Below are positions 7,925-15,924 of a stretch of DNA of 64,000 bases, piece after piece. The number at the start of each line of letters is the position of its first letter. Within the stretch, counting starts at the first letter, position 1. Below the pieces are notes generated by a model. The model saw nothing but the letters and a program-made list of their open reading frames with translations, was not told where the DNA came from and searched no databases. The translations under genes and the position numbers were made by a program. The DNA comes from Georgenia wutianyii. Its GTDB lineage: Bacteria > Actinomycetota > Actinomycetes > Actinomycetales > Actinomycetaceae. Location: the NCBI RefSeq assembly GCF_006349365.1, contig NZ_CP040899.1:2356001-2420000 (forward strand), written 5' to 3'.

Positions 7925-8032
7925 GATCGATGCCCTTCAGGTCAGGAGCCGGACTCCCCGGCACTGACCACACACTCCCGCGCCCACCTCAACCACCCCT
8001 GCGCGTCCCCGCGGGCCGACCTCAGGAGTTCC

Positions 8033-9763
8033 TCAGGATCGCTCCGGCCCGGCCGGGGCGGGTGCCACGTCCTCCTCGTGCGTCCGCTCGGGGCGCGGCG
8101 GGCGCGGTCCGGCGACCTGCCTGTCGTCGTTCCACGCGGGGAGGAGCACGTCGACGTTCGTCCCGCTGCCGGGCCCGGAGCGCAGGGCGATGGTGCCGCC
8201 GAGCGCCTCGACGATCTGCCGGCTGATGTGCAGGCCCAGGCCCGTGCCCTGGACGGGGCCGTTGCGCACCTCGGGCGCGCGGTAGAAGCGTGAGAACAGG
8301 CGCTGCTGCGCGTCGGCGGCGATCCCGGGGCCGTCGTCGGTGACGGTGAGCCGCACGCGCCGGCTCGGCGCGCCGACGAGCTCGATGCGCACGTGGCCGC
8401 CGGGGCGGGTGTACTTCACGGCGTTGGACACGACGTTGTCGACCACCTGGGTGAGGCGTCCGACGTCGCCGGCGACGACGGCGTCGCCCTCCGCGGCGAC
8501 CTCGACGGTGATGTCCCGGTCGTCCGCGCGCGGGGTCTGGGACTCCACGACGTCGGCGACGACGGACCGCAGGTCGACGGGCTCGCGGGAGGCGACGTCG
8601 GCACCCGTGCGGGCGGCGGTGAGGAGGTTGTCGATGAGGATGCGCAGCCGCCCGGCGTTGCGGTCGGCGACGTCGAGGTAGGTGCGCAGGTGGGGTGGGA
8701 GGTCGGGGTCGTCGAGCGCGAGTTCGAGGTAGCCGGTCACCGAGGTGAGCGGGGTGCGCAGCTCGTGGGAGACCGAGGAGACGAAGTCCTCGCGCTCGGA
8801 GAGCGCCTGCAGCTCGCCGGTGACGTCGTGGAGGGCGAGGACGGCGCCGTCGCTGCGCCCGTCCGGGCCGGGCAGCGGGCCCGCCGAGACACGGAAGGCG
8901 GTGCGCTCGTCGGCCGCCGGCGCCCACCACACCACCCGCCGGTCCACCGCCTCACCGGACGCGACGCTGCGCAGCCGCTCCTCACCCACGGGGGTGAGGC
9001 CGTCGGCCAGGTAGAGGTGCTCGGCGATGACCGTGATCGGGGCCCCGGGGACCGCCCGCCCGCCGGTCACCGTCTCGAGGGAGCGGTTGGCGACGACGAT
9101 CCGGCCGTCCGGGCCGACGACGGCGACGCCCGCGTCGATCGTGTCGAGCACGCCCTCGAGGCGGGCCCGGTCCTGGGACGTCTCCTCCAGGAGGCGCGCG
9201 ACGAGCGCGTTCTGCCTCGCGAGGAGCGCGCTGCGGCTGGTTGCACGGTCCTCGGCGAAGCCGAGGTAGCAGGCCACCGCGATGACGACCGCCGGCACGA
9301 TGAAGAACCGCGAGGCGTTGTCGGGTCCGATGACCAGCGCGCCGCGGTCGAGCGCCGTGACGACGTCCACGCTCGTCGATGCGGCCACCCCGGTGAGGAC
9401 CGCGACCACCGTGCCCGTCCGGCCCATCCGGGCCAGCCACAGGACGGGCAGGACGATGAGCACCGAGGCGCGGGTCCCGTTGCTCAGGAGTGCGACGACG
9501 GCGGCCATGTCGAGCAGGGGCACCGTGGCCTCGGCCCACCGCGGGAGGCGGGGCCAGGGCGCGGCGGCGGCGAGGACGGTCGCCACCGCGCTGATGCCGA
9601 TCGCGACGAGCACGGCTCCGGGCAGCAGCTCGGCGTGCTCACGCCAGAGGATGACCGCGACGACGAGCACGCCGAAGACACCGGTGAACGGCAGCTGCCG
9701 GCCGAGGACGACGAAACGGTGGTGGCCGCCGTCGGCGGGGGCGGGGACGTGGTGACCGGACAT
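8033..9763 (-). CDS. Membrane sensor histidine kinase with PAS domain
   Basis: 576 residues. About six hydrophobic segments lie between residues 20 and 170. A PAS-like region follows (about 203-315, LDTIDAGVAVVGPDGRIVVA). The HisKA domain has SVSHELRTPLTS with H333, and the ATPase domain has the N-box QVVDNVVSNAVKYT, DDGPGIA and GTGLGLHI. The tail is Pro/Glu-rich. Residues needed for autophosphorylation are intact. It is followed after 109 bases by three exported-protein genes and a degenerate Hpt gene. The response regulator at 4805 is the likely target. The signal sensed is unknown. Confidence 0.9.
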   Translation of the reverse strand: MSGHHVPAPADGGHHRFVVLGRQLPFTGVFGVLVVAVILWREHAELLPGAVLVAIGISAVATVLAAAAPWPRLPRWAEATVPLLDMAAVVALLSNGTRASVLIVLPVLWLARMGRTGTVVAVLTGVAASTSVDVVTALDRGALVIGPDNASRFFIVPAVVIAVACYLGFAEDRATSRSALLARQNALVARLLEETSQDRARLEGVLDTIDAGVAVVGPDGRIVVANRSLETVTGGRAVPGAPITVIAEHLYLADGLTPVGEERLRSVASGEAVDRRVVWWAPAADERTAFRVSAGPLPGPDGRSDGAVLALHDVTGELQALSEREDFVSSVSHELRTPLTSVTGYLELALDDPDLPPHLRTYLDVADRNAGRLRILIDNLLTAARTGADVASREPVDLRSVVADVVESQTPRADDRDITVEVAAEGDAVVAGDVGRLTQVVDNVVSNAVKYTRPGGHVRIELVGAPSRRVRLTVTDDGPGIAADAQQRLFSRFYRAPEVRNGPVQGTGLGLHISRQIVEALGGTIALRSGPGSGTNVDVLLPAWNDDRQVAGPRPPRPERTHEEDVAPAPAGPERS

Positions 9764-9807
9764 CCGCCGAGCCTACGGGCAGCCCCCGGGGCCACCGTGG
9801 CGCCCGC

Positions 9808-10497
9808 TCAGCCGCCGAGCAGCTCCTCGACCCACTCCGGCACGAGGCGCCCGGCGGGCCCGGTGCGGACCTCGTCGAAGAAGCGCGAGCCCTCGCTCGG
9901 CTCCAGGTTGAGCTCGAGGGTGTGCGCCCCGCTGCTCGCGGCGAGCGAGACGTACCCGGCGGCGGGGTAGACGGAGCCGGAGGTCCCGACGGAGACGAAC
10001 AGGTCGCACCCGCTCACGGCGCGGCCGATGCGGTCGAGCTCGTAGGGCACCTCGCCGAACCACACGACGTCGGGGCGCAGCGCCCGCGCGCCGCACACCG
10101 GGCAGGGCGGTGAGGGCAGCAGGTCCTCCTCCCAGCGGGGGCGGGACCCGCACGCCTCGCACGCGGCACGCAGCAGCTCCCCGTGCATGTGGACCACGCG
10201 CCGTGACCCGGCGCGCTCGTGGAGGTCGTCGACGTTCTGGGTGACGACGAGCAGGTCCTCCCCGAGCTCCTCCTCGAGGCGGGCCAGGGCGAGGTGGGCG
10301 GGGTTGGGCTCGACGTGGGCGAGGGAGCGCCGGCGGGCGTCGTAGAAGCGCTGGACGAGCTCGCGGTCGCGGGCAAAGCCCTCGGGCGTGGCGACGGCGT
10401 TGACGTCGTGGCCCTCCCACAGCCCGCCGTCGTCCCGGAACGTCCGCACGCCCGACTCCGCCGAGATCCCGGCTCCCGTGAGCACCACAACCCGCAC
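9808..10497 (-). CDS. cobB: NAD-dependent protein deacylase, sirtuin (CobB-like)
   Basis: 229 residues, a normal bacterial sirtuin length. NAD-binding GAGISAESGVRTFR is at the N-terminus, and TQNVDDLHERAG and the catalytic HMHGE follow. A zinc ribbon is formed by CEAC and CPVC. The Tyr and Arg of RFYDARRRSL match the pair that marks class III sirtuins, which remove succinyl and other acidic acyl groups as well as acetyl. It acts in the cytoplasm on lysine side chains, with acetyl-CoA synthetase as the classical target. Transcribed divergently from the HdeD-lipase fusion. Confidence 0.92.
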   Translation of the reverse strand: MRVVVLTGAGISAESGVRTFRDDGGLWEGHDVNAVATPEGFARDRELVQRFYDARRRSLAHVEPNPAHLALARLEEELGEDLLVVTQNVDDLHERAGSRRVVHMHGELLRAACEACGSRPRWEEDLLPSPPCPVCGARALRPDVVWFGEVPYELDRIGRAVSGCDLFVSVGTSGSVYPAAGYVSLAASSGAHTLELNLEPSEGSRFFDEVRTGPAGRLVPEWVEELLGG

Positions 10498-10577
10498 CCC
10501 GACATTATGACTCCCCTCTCACTCCCCTCCTCCCCCGCCGAGCGCCGGATCCTGCACACCCGGCGCGCCGCTACGGT

Positions 10578-12341
10578 GTGGTCGTGAGACCTCCACTGCG
10601 CCGGATCCGCCACCTCGTCGGCGCCGCGCCCGCCTGGCTGCGCCTCGCGCTCGCCGTCGTCCTCGTCGTGCTCGGCGTCCTCACGCTGCTGCGCCCAGCG
10701 ACCTCACTGGGCGTGCTCGCGCTCGTCATCGGCGCAGGTCTGCTGCTCCAGGGCCTCACCGAGCTCGTCACGGGGCGCGCCGGGTCGTGGCGCGCCGTCG
10801 CCACGTGCGTGCTGTGGGCCGCCGCCGGCGCGGTCGTGCTCCTGCTGCCCGGGCTCACCGTCCGCCTCCTCGCGCTCACCGTCGGCATCGGCCTCGTGCT
10901 CGACGGCGCGGTACGGCTCGTCGCCGCCGCCCGCCGTGACACCTCGACCAACGACCGAGTCGCCGACGGTGCGTTCGGCGTGGCCGGCGTCGTCTTCGGG
11001 GTGCTCGCGCTCGTGTGGCCGGACATCACCGCCCTCGCCGTGTCGGTCGTGCTCGGCGCCCGCCTGCTCATGACCGGGCTCGCGCTCGGCTGGGCGACAC
11101 TCGGCGCCCGCCACTCCCCCGCACCCCGAGGCGGCCGTCGGCCGCGCGGCCGGGCGGTCGCCGCGGTCCTCGCCGTCGTCGTCGCGGTCGGTGCCGTCGC
11201 CGCGAGCGCCGTCCTGCGGGAGGGCTCGACCGTCACCGACCCGTTCTACGCCGCGCCGCGCGACCTGCCCGACGACCCGGGCCGGCTCGTCCGGGCCGAG
11301 CCGTTCACCCGCGGTGTGCCTCCCGGCGGCACCGGCTGGCGAATCCTGTACACGACCACCCGCGGTGACGGCAGCGCCGCCGTCGCCAGCGGGCTCGTCG
11401 TCGTGCCCGCCGAGGGCGAGGGCCCGTGGCCGGTCATCGGGTGGAGCCACGGGACGACGGGCGTCGCCCAGCACTGCGCGCCCTCGCTCGCGGCCGAGCC
11501 GTTCGAGTCCGGCGCGCTGCTCGTCCTGCCGGAGGTCCTCGACCGGGGGTGGGCGCTCGTCGCCACGGACTACCTCGGCCTGGGCACCGCCGGACCGCAC
11601 CCCTACCTCATCGGCCCGGACACGGCGACGGCGTCGCTCGACGCCGTCCGGGCGGCCGCCGAGCTCGAGGAGGCCGACCTCGGCGAGCAGGCAGTGCTGT
11701 GGGGCCACTCCCAGGGAGGCGGTGCGGCACTGTGGTCGGGCGCCGTCGTCGATGAGTACGCCCCGGAGCTCGACATCGCCGGGGTGGCCGCCCTCGCCCC
11801 GGCGAGCGACCTGCGCGGGCTGGTCGGCAGCCTCGCCGACGCGCCCGGGGGCAGCGTCATCGCCTCGTTCGTCGCCGCCGCGTACACCGCCGAGTACGAC
11901 GACGTCACCTACCGCGAGTACGTCCGGCCCGGCGCCGAGGTGGTCGTCCGGCAGATGGCGCAGCGCTGCCTCGCCTCACCGGGTGTGCTCGCCTCGGTCC
12001 TCACCGCGCTGGCGGTGTCCCAGGAGCCGACCATCCTCGCCGCCGACCCGGCGAGCGGCGCGTTCGGCGAGCGGCTGGCCCAGAACGAGCCGCCGGCGAC
12101 GATCACCGCTCCGCTGCTCCTCGCGCAGGGCGGTGCCGACTCCCTCATCACCCCTCAGGTGCAGCGCGGGTACGTCGAGCGCCTGTGTGCGGCGGGGGTC
12201 GGCGTCGACCACCGGACCTACCCCGGCCGCGACCACCTCTCCCTCGTCGCCGCGGACTCCCCGCTCGTGCCCGAGCTCCTCGCGTGGACGGCGGACCGTC
12301 TCGCCGGGGTGCCGGCGCCGGCGGGGTGCCCTGGCAGCTGA
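10578..12341 (+). CDS. HdeD-like membrane domain fused to a secretory-lipase-type alpha/beta hydrolase
   Basis: 587 residues. Residues about 20-175 are six hydrophobic helices of the HdeD/DUF308 kind (VVLGVLTLLRPATSLGVLAL is the typical repeat). A further helix at about 192-212 leads to a hydrolase domain (225-585) with the nucleophile elbow GHSQGG (S378), a likely acid D521 (GGADSLIT) and H553 (GRDHLSL), as in LIP-type secretory lipases. The fusion would hold the hydrolase at the membrane, probably on the outside. GTG at 10578 or at 10584 could be the start. The substrate is unknown; an ester or lipid is likely. The fusion is unusual. Confidence 0.82.
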   Translation: MVVRPPLRRIRHLVGAAPAWLRLALAVVLVVLGVLTLLRPATSLGVLALVIGAGLLLQGLTELVTGRAGSWRAVATCVLWAAAGAVVLLLPGLTVRLLALTVGIGLVLDGAVRLVAAARRDTSTNDRVADGAFGVAGVVFGVLALVWPDITALAVSVVLGARLLMTGLALGWATLGARHSPAPRGGRRPRGRAVAAVLAVVVAVGAVAASAVLREGSTVTDPFYAAPRDLPDDPGRLVRAEPFTRGVPPGGTGWRILYTTTRGDGSAAVASGLVVVPAEGEGPWPVIGWSHGTTGVAQHCAPSLAAEPFESGALLVLPEVLDRGWALVATDYLGLGTAGPHPYLIGPDTATASLDAVRAAAELEEADLGEQAVLWGHSQGGGAALWSGAVVDEYAPELDIAGVAALAPASDLRGLVGSLADAPGGSVIASFVAAAYTAEYDDVTYREYVRPGAEVVVRQMAQRCLASPGVLASVLTALAVSQEPTILAADPASGAFGERLAQNEPPATITAPLLLAQGGADSLITPQVQRGYVERLCAAGVGVDHRTYPGRDHLSLVAADSPLVPELLAWTADRLAGVPAPAGCPGS

Positions 12342-12349
12342 CTCCTCCG

Positions 12350-13207
12350 TCAGCGTCCGCCGTAGACGGGGAACACGCCGGACCTGCCGTAGTCGCGCTC
12401 GTCCAGGTTCCGCAGCGCCTCCATGTCCTCCTCGCTGATGACGAAGTCGACGTCGGCGTTGGACCGCATGTGATCCGGGTTCGTGGTCTTCGGCAGCGAC
12501 ACGGTGCCGAGCTGGAGGGTGTAGCGGATGCACAGCTGCGGGACGCTCACGCCGTACCTGTCGGCGATCGCACCCACCCGCTCGTTACCCAGGATCTCGC
12601 CGTGGGCGATCGGGGAGTACGCCTCGACGAGGATCGCCGCGTCCTGGCAGTAGGCGATCAGCTCGCTCGGGGTGTTGCCCGCGTGGACGAGGATCTGGTT
12701 GACCTGCGGGGCGACGGTGCCGTGGGCGAGGAGGTTCTCGATGTCGGCCCGGAGGAAGTTGGAGACCCCGATGGACCGGATCGTGCCGGCCCGGTAGGCC
12801 TCCTCGAGGGCGCGCCACGCCTGTCGGTTGCCCTCGGCGTAGTCCCCGCCGCGGAAGTCGTCCCACGGCTGCGGGCTGTGGATGAGCATGAGGTCGAGGT
12901 AGCCCACGTCGAGCGTGGCCACGGACTTCTCGATCGCCGCGACCGCGGCGTCGTACTCCTTGATCTCCGCCGCGAGCTTCGTCGACACGAACAGCTCCTC
13001 GCGCGCGACGCCGCTGGTGCGCACGCCCTCGCCGACGCCGCGCTCGTTGCCGTAGGCCTGCGCGGTGTCGACGTTCCGGTACCCGATCGCGACCGCGTCC
13101 CGCACGGTCTGGGCGGCCGCGCCGTCCTCGATGAACCACGTGCCCAGCCCGAGCCGCGGGATGGGCACCCCGTTGGCGAGGGTGGCAGTCTCCTCCAGGA
13201 TGCTCAC
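12350..13207 (-). CDS. Aldo/keto reductase
   Basis: 285 residues from the GTG at 13207, which has a GGGAG site 8 bases upstream; the open frame continues further up, but without homology. The (beta/alpha)8 reductase motifs are present: GYRNVDTAQAYGNERGVGEG (catalytic Asp and Tyr), STKLAAE (Lys), LIHSP (His), GVSNF, and the NADPH-binding LPKTTNPDHMRSN. Members reduce carbonyls such as 2,5-diketo-gluconate or methylglyoxal with NADPH; the substrate here cannot be told. It appears to be a single-gene unit ending 9 bases from the convergent HdeD-lipase gene. Confidence 0.92.
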   Translation of the reverse strand: MSILEETATLANGVPIPRLGLGTWFIEDGAAAQTVRDAVAIGYRNVDTAQAYGNERGVGEGVRTSGVAREELFVSTKLAAEIKEYDAAVAAIEKSVATLDVGYLDLMLIHSPQPWDDFRGGDYAEGNRQAWRALEEAYRAGTIRSIGVSNFLRADIENLLAHGTVAPQVNQILVHAGNTPSELIAYCQDAAILVEAYSPIAHGEILGNERVGAIADRYGVSVPQLCIRYTLQLGTVSLPKTTNPDHMRSNADVDFVISEEDMEALRNLDERDYGRSGVFPVYGGR

Positions 13208-13306
13208 GTGTCCGCTCCCTTCGGCGTCGCGACCGCTGCGCCGTGCGGGGCGCACGGCCACAACGCTACGGACACGGTGTCCGGAGCGCGCGTCGACCCG
13301 GACCGT

Positions 13307-13627
13307 TCACCCGCGGCGCGCGAGGGCGACGTCGACCCAGAGTGCGAGCCCTGCGCCGGACAGCGCCTCGGGCTCGACCTCGATCCAGCCGGCGCCCATG
13401 TCACGGCCCGTGCCCATCGTCGCCTGCCGCGCCCCGGGCCGGGTGGTGAGCTCGCCGTGGCGGTCCGGGTCGACCCGCACGAGCAGGCCTCCGGTCCGCA
13501 GCGCACCGACGAGGAGCTGCTCGCGCACCATGAACGAGCGGGTGCCGAACATCGCCACCTCCCGGACCGCCTTCTCGCGGGCGAGCAGCGCCCGGACCCG
13601 GTCGGCGGTCTCGGCCTGCGCGGTCAC
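13307..13627 (-). CDS. TfoX/Sxy N-terminal domain protein
   Basis: 106 residues. AMFGTRSFMVREQLLVGAL and VRVDPDRH fit the TfoX N-terminal fold, a domain found alone in many bacteria not known for competence. The GTG start at 13627 overlaps the stop of the preceding truncated SnoaL-like gene (GTGA), so it is translated from the same mRNA. It is the last gene of the ArsR/SRPBCC operon. The function of stand-alone TfoX-N proteins is unknown. Confidence 0.75.
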   Translation of the reverse strand: MTAQAETADRVRALLAREKAVREVAMFGTRSFMVREQLLVGALRTGGLLVRVDPDRHGELTTRPGARQATMGTGRDMGAGWIEVEPEALSGAGLALWVDVALARRG

Positions 13628-13809
13628 CGGGCACCGCCGTCGGGCGGTCCGAAGGACAGCCGGTCGAAGGCCTCGATCCCGACGAGGTCGACGCCGGGGG
13701 CGCGGCAGGTGACGTCCTCGGCGACGAGGCTCATCGCGTCCTCGACGCGGCCCGACGTCCAGGCCCGGTGGTAGTCCGTGACGACGTCGCGGGCGGGTGG
13801 GGGGTTCAT
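13624..13809 (-). CDS. Short SnoaL/NTF2-like protein, probably truncated
   Basis: 61 residues with a good ribosome site (GAGGGAG). DVVTDYHRAWTSGRVEDAMSLVAEDV is the N-terminal helix pair and first strand of a SnoaL-like fold, which normally runs 110-130 residues. Here the fold stops at residue about 50 (GIEAFDRL) and is followed by an unrelated SFGPPDGGAR. The gene probably lost its 3' half by deletion that joined it to the TfoX-like gene. It may be a remnant, though its start signals are still good. Confidence 0.55.
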   Translation of the reverse strand: MNPPPARDVVTDYHRAWTSGRVEDAMSLVAEDVTCRAPGVDLVGIEAFDRLSFGPPDGGAR

Positions 13810-13842
13810 GGCGGTGCTCCCTCGCTGTGGGGTGCTACGCGG

Positions 13843-14289
13843 TCAGGGCTCCTCGCCGAGGGGGCGCCAGCGATCGGCACCGGGGTCACCGCCCGCCGCC
13901 GCGACGGCGATCCGGGCGAGGAAGTGGGTCCACCCGTCGGCGTGGCCGGCGACGGCGGCCTGTGGCAGGCCGGAGTGGGTGAGGTCGACGCGGGTCCCGG
14001 CCCCGGTGGGCACGAGACGGAACTCGACGGTCGACGTCCCGGGCGGGAGCTCCTCACTCCCGGCGATCCCCCACGAGACGACGACGCGCACGGGCCGCTC
14101 GACGTGCACGTAGCGGCCGCGGATCGGGTGACCGGCGACGTCGACGGCGAACAGGCCGCCGGCGCGCGGGTCCAGGGTGGCGTGCTGCCCCATCCAGGCG
14201 GTCATGCCCGCCTCGGTGACGAGGTAGTCGAAGACGGTCTCGGGCGGCGCGGCGATCTCCACCGAGTCGCGGTACTCAGCCACGGTCAC
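13843..14289 (-). CDS. SRPBCC (AHSA1-like) domain protein
   Basis: 148 residues, one AHSA1-type domain: YRDSVEIAAPPETVFDYLVTEAGMTAWMG at the N-terminus, then GGLFAVDVAGHPIRGRYVHVERPVRVVVSW and a C-terminal helix with DGWTHFLARIAVAA. It binds an unknown hydrophobic ligand. The start overlaps the end of the ArsR gene by 14 bases, so the two are co-translated. This is the second ArsR/SRPBCC pair in the window, but with a single domain and a different operator. Confidence 0.88.
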   Translation of the reverse strand: MTVAEYRDSVEIAAPPETVFDYLVTEAGMTAWMGQHATLDPRAGGLFAVDVAGHPIRGRYVHVERPVRVVVSWGIAGSEELPPGTSTVEFRLVPTGAGTRVDLTHSGLPQAAVAGHADGWTHFLARIAVAAAGGDPGADRWRPLGEEP

Positions 14290-14593
14290 CCTCGACGGCC
14301 GCCTTGAGGGCGGCCAGCCGGCTCGGCCAGAAGTCGTCGAGGAAGGCGCGGACCGCGTCGAGGCCGCCGGTGTCGACGGCGAACAGGTGGCGGCGGCCCT
14401 CGCGGGTACCGACGACGAGCCCGGCCTCGCGCAGCACGCGCAGGTGGTGGGAGGCGGTCTGCTGGGAGAGCCCGACCTCCTCGGCGATCGCGCCGACGGC
14501 GTGGGGGCCGGGCCGCAGGACGGTGAGGATCGCGCGCCGGTTCGGGTCGGCGAGTGCCTTGAGCGCGACGTCGAGGTCGGCGGTCTGTGCCAT
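14276..14593 (-). CDS. ArsR-family transcriptional regulator
   Basis: 105 residues from the ATG at 14593, which has a purine-rich GGTGAGGTG site; the longer open frame runs back through the tRNA gene and is not used. The winged helix includes LDVALKALADPNRRAILTVL, the recognition helix VGLSQQTASHHLRVL and the wing GLVVGTREGRRHLFAVD. There is no metal-binding Cys motif. It heads a minus-strand operon with SRPBCC, SnoaL-like and TfoX-like genes. A 16-bp inverted repeat 29 bases upstream of the start is the likely operator. Confidence 0.88.
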   Translation of the reverse strand: MAQTADLDVALKALADPNRRAILTVLRPGPHAVGAIAEEVGLSQQTASHHLRVLREAGLVVGTREGRRHLFAVDTGGLDAVRAFLDDFWPSRLAALKAAVEGDRG

Positions 14594-14621
14594 CACCTCA
14601 CCCCCTCGCGTCCACGCTAGC

Positions 14622-14637
14622 ACAAACGAGCGTTTGT
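14622..14637. promoter_or_regulatory. Inverted-repeat operator of the second ArsR operon
   Basis: ACAAACG (14622-14628) and CGTTTGT (14631-14637) form a perfect 7-bp inverted repeat around AG. It is 29 bases upstream of the ArsR start, in AT-richer sequence where a promoter is expected. It differs from the operator of the first ArsR gene (core GTACAACC), so the two regulators should not cross-regulate. Confidence 0.6.
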
Positions 14638-14675
14638 ACATATGGTCGTGAGTGGCTCTTGCGCCCGGGAAAGCG

Positions 14676-14710
14676 AAGAACCCGGACCCTCTGCGGGTGT
14701 CCGGGTTCTT
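14676..14710 (-). terminator. Rho-independent terminator after tRNA-Ala
   Basis: Perfect 12-bp arms AAGAACCCGGAC (14676-14687) and GTCCGGGTTCTT (14699-14710) with an 11-base loop. It begins 6 bases past the 3' end of the tRNA gene on the minus strand. Confidence 0.8.
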
Positions 14711-14716
14711 CGTCTG

Positions 14717-14789
14717 TGGAGCTAGGGGGATTCGAACCCCCGACCTCTTCCATGCCATGGAAGCGCGCTACCAACTGCGCCATAGCCCC
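14717..14789 (-). tRNA. tRNA-Ala, anticodon GGC
   Basis: 73 bases. The acceptor stem GGGGCTA pairs with TAGCTCC (one G-T pair) and the discriminator is A. The anticodon stem CTTCC/GGAAG encloses the loop ATGGCAT, giving anticodon GGC. The T-arm has GGTTCGAATCC. The 3' CCA is not encoded. It reads Ala codons GCC and GCU, the main alanine codons in such a GC-rich genome. Confidence 0.93.
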
Positions 14790-14920
14790 TCGTTGCGTGT
14801 TCGAGTCTAGACGACGGCGGACCCTGCTGACCAATCCCAGCACGGTGGTGAGCACCACATCGCCGTCAGCGGCGTGTCGGCGGCGAGGGAGGCGACATCC
14901 CTCCCCCGTCCGCCGACCGG

Positions 14921-15535
14921 TCAGGCCGTGAGGTTGTGCGCCGTGAGCCGCCACCCGGGCCGGCGGCCCGGGTCGGGCTGCACGATCGCCCACGCGCAGT
15001 TGTCGAGTCCCCCGAGGCCGAACCACTCGCCGGGGTCGAGGCCGAGGAGCTCGGAGAGGCCGAGCGTGATCGCCGCGCCGTGGGCCACGGCGACGAGCAC
15101 GCCGTCCTCCCCGAGGCCGGCTGCCGCCTCGAGCAGTGCGGCCGCGACCCGCTCCCCGACCTCACGCCGGGTGTCGGCGCCGATGCCCTCGGGCTCGCGG
15201 CCCTGGCGCCAGGCCCGGAAGGCGTCGGGCCAGCCGCCCTCGATCTCCGCGTGGGTCAGCCCTTCCCAGACGCCGAAGGACCGCTCGCGCAGCCGCGGCT
15301 CGGGCTCGACGGGCACGCCGCACCGCTCACCGAGCTCCTGCGCGGTACGCATGGCGCGGCTGAGGTCGGAGCTGATGATCCGGGTGGGGCCGAGCTCGGC
15401 GAGGCTCGCCGCAGCGGCCCGCGCCTGGGCCACGCCGGTCTCGTTGAGCTCGATGTCCGACTGCCCCTGCAGCCGGGCCTCGGCGTTGTACGCCGTCTGC
15501 CCGTGACGCCACAGGACGATGGTGGGACCGGTCAT
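14921..15535 (-). CDS. Histidine phosphatase (phosphoglycerate mutase family), GpgP-like
   Basis: 204 residues from the ATG at 15535, which overlaps the rsfS stop as ATGA. The phosphatase motif WRHGQTAYN carries the nucleophilic His, and VAVAHGAAI the second His; RSFGVWEGLTHAEIEG is the usual acid/base region. Its place directly after rsfS matches the glucosyl-3-phosphoglycerate phosphatase (gpgP) locus of mycobacteria, but the same position holds uncharacterised histidine phosphatases in other actinobacteria, so the substrate is open. Confidence 0.85.
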   Translation of the reverse strand: MTGPTIVLWRHGQTAYNAEARLQGQSDIELNETGVAQARAAAASLAELGPTRIISSDLSRAMRTAQELGERCGVPVEPEPRLRERSFGVWEGLTHAEIEGGWPDAFRAWRQGREPEGIGADTRREVGERVAAALLEAAAGLGEDGVLVAVAHGAAITLGLSELLGLDPGEWFGLGGLDNCAWAIVQPDPGRRPGWRLTAHNLTA

Positions 15536-15924
15536 GCCGGTGAGTCGGCGCCGTCGTCCTCGTTGAGGTCGGCGGGCAGCTCGATGACCGGGCAGTCCTT
15601 CCACAGCCGCTCGAGGGCGTAGAACTCGCGGTCCTCGGACTGCTGCACGTGGACGATGATGTCCCCGTAGTCGAGAAGCACCCAGTGCGCCTCGGACACC
15701 CCCTCCTTCCGCGCGGCACGTGCGCCCTCCTTGTGCATGGCCTCGTCGACGGCGTCGACGATGGCGCGCACCTGCCGGTCGGTGGCACCGGAGGCGACGA
15801 CGAACGCGTCGGTGAGCACGAGCTGCTCACTGACGTCGAGCGCGACGATCTCCTCGGCCTTCTTGTCGGCTGCGGCGCGGGCGGCCACGACGGCCAGGTG
15901 GCGGGATCTCTCGTCAGCGGGCAC
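15532..15924 (-). CDS. rsfS: Ribosome silencing factor
   Basis: 130 residues. The GTG at 15924 has an AAGGAGA site 6 bases upstream; longer forms lack similarity. Typical RsfS/Iojap features are AARAAADKKAEEIVALDVSEQLVLTD, ATDRQVRAIVDAVDEA and WVLLDYGDIIVHV. It binds ribosomal protein uL14 and blocks joining of the subunits under starvation. It lies between the upstream membrane-protein gene (overlap 11 bases) and the histidine-phosphatase gene (overlap 4 bases), as in other actinobacteria. Confidence 0.95.
   Translation of the reverse strand: MPADERSRHLAVVAARAAADKKAEEIVALDVSEQLVLTDAFVVASGATDRQVRAIVDAVDEAMHKEGARAARKEGVSEAHWVLLDYGDIIVHVQQSEDREFYALERLWKDCPVIELPADLNEDDGADSPA

Noticed and set aside
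14594..14758. N-terminal extension of the second ArsR protein
   Set aside because: It reads through the terminator and the tRNA-Ala gene; the ATG at 14593 has a good ribosome site and starts at the conserved domain.
14860..14920. Possible mobile-element ends or integrase attachment site next to tRNA-Ala
   Set aside because: I found no integrase gene, no repeated tRNA 3' segment within the window, and the flanking genes are core genes in conserved order.
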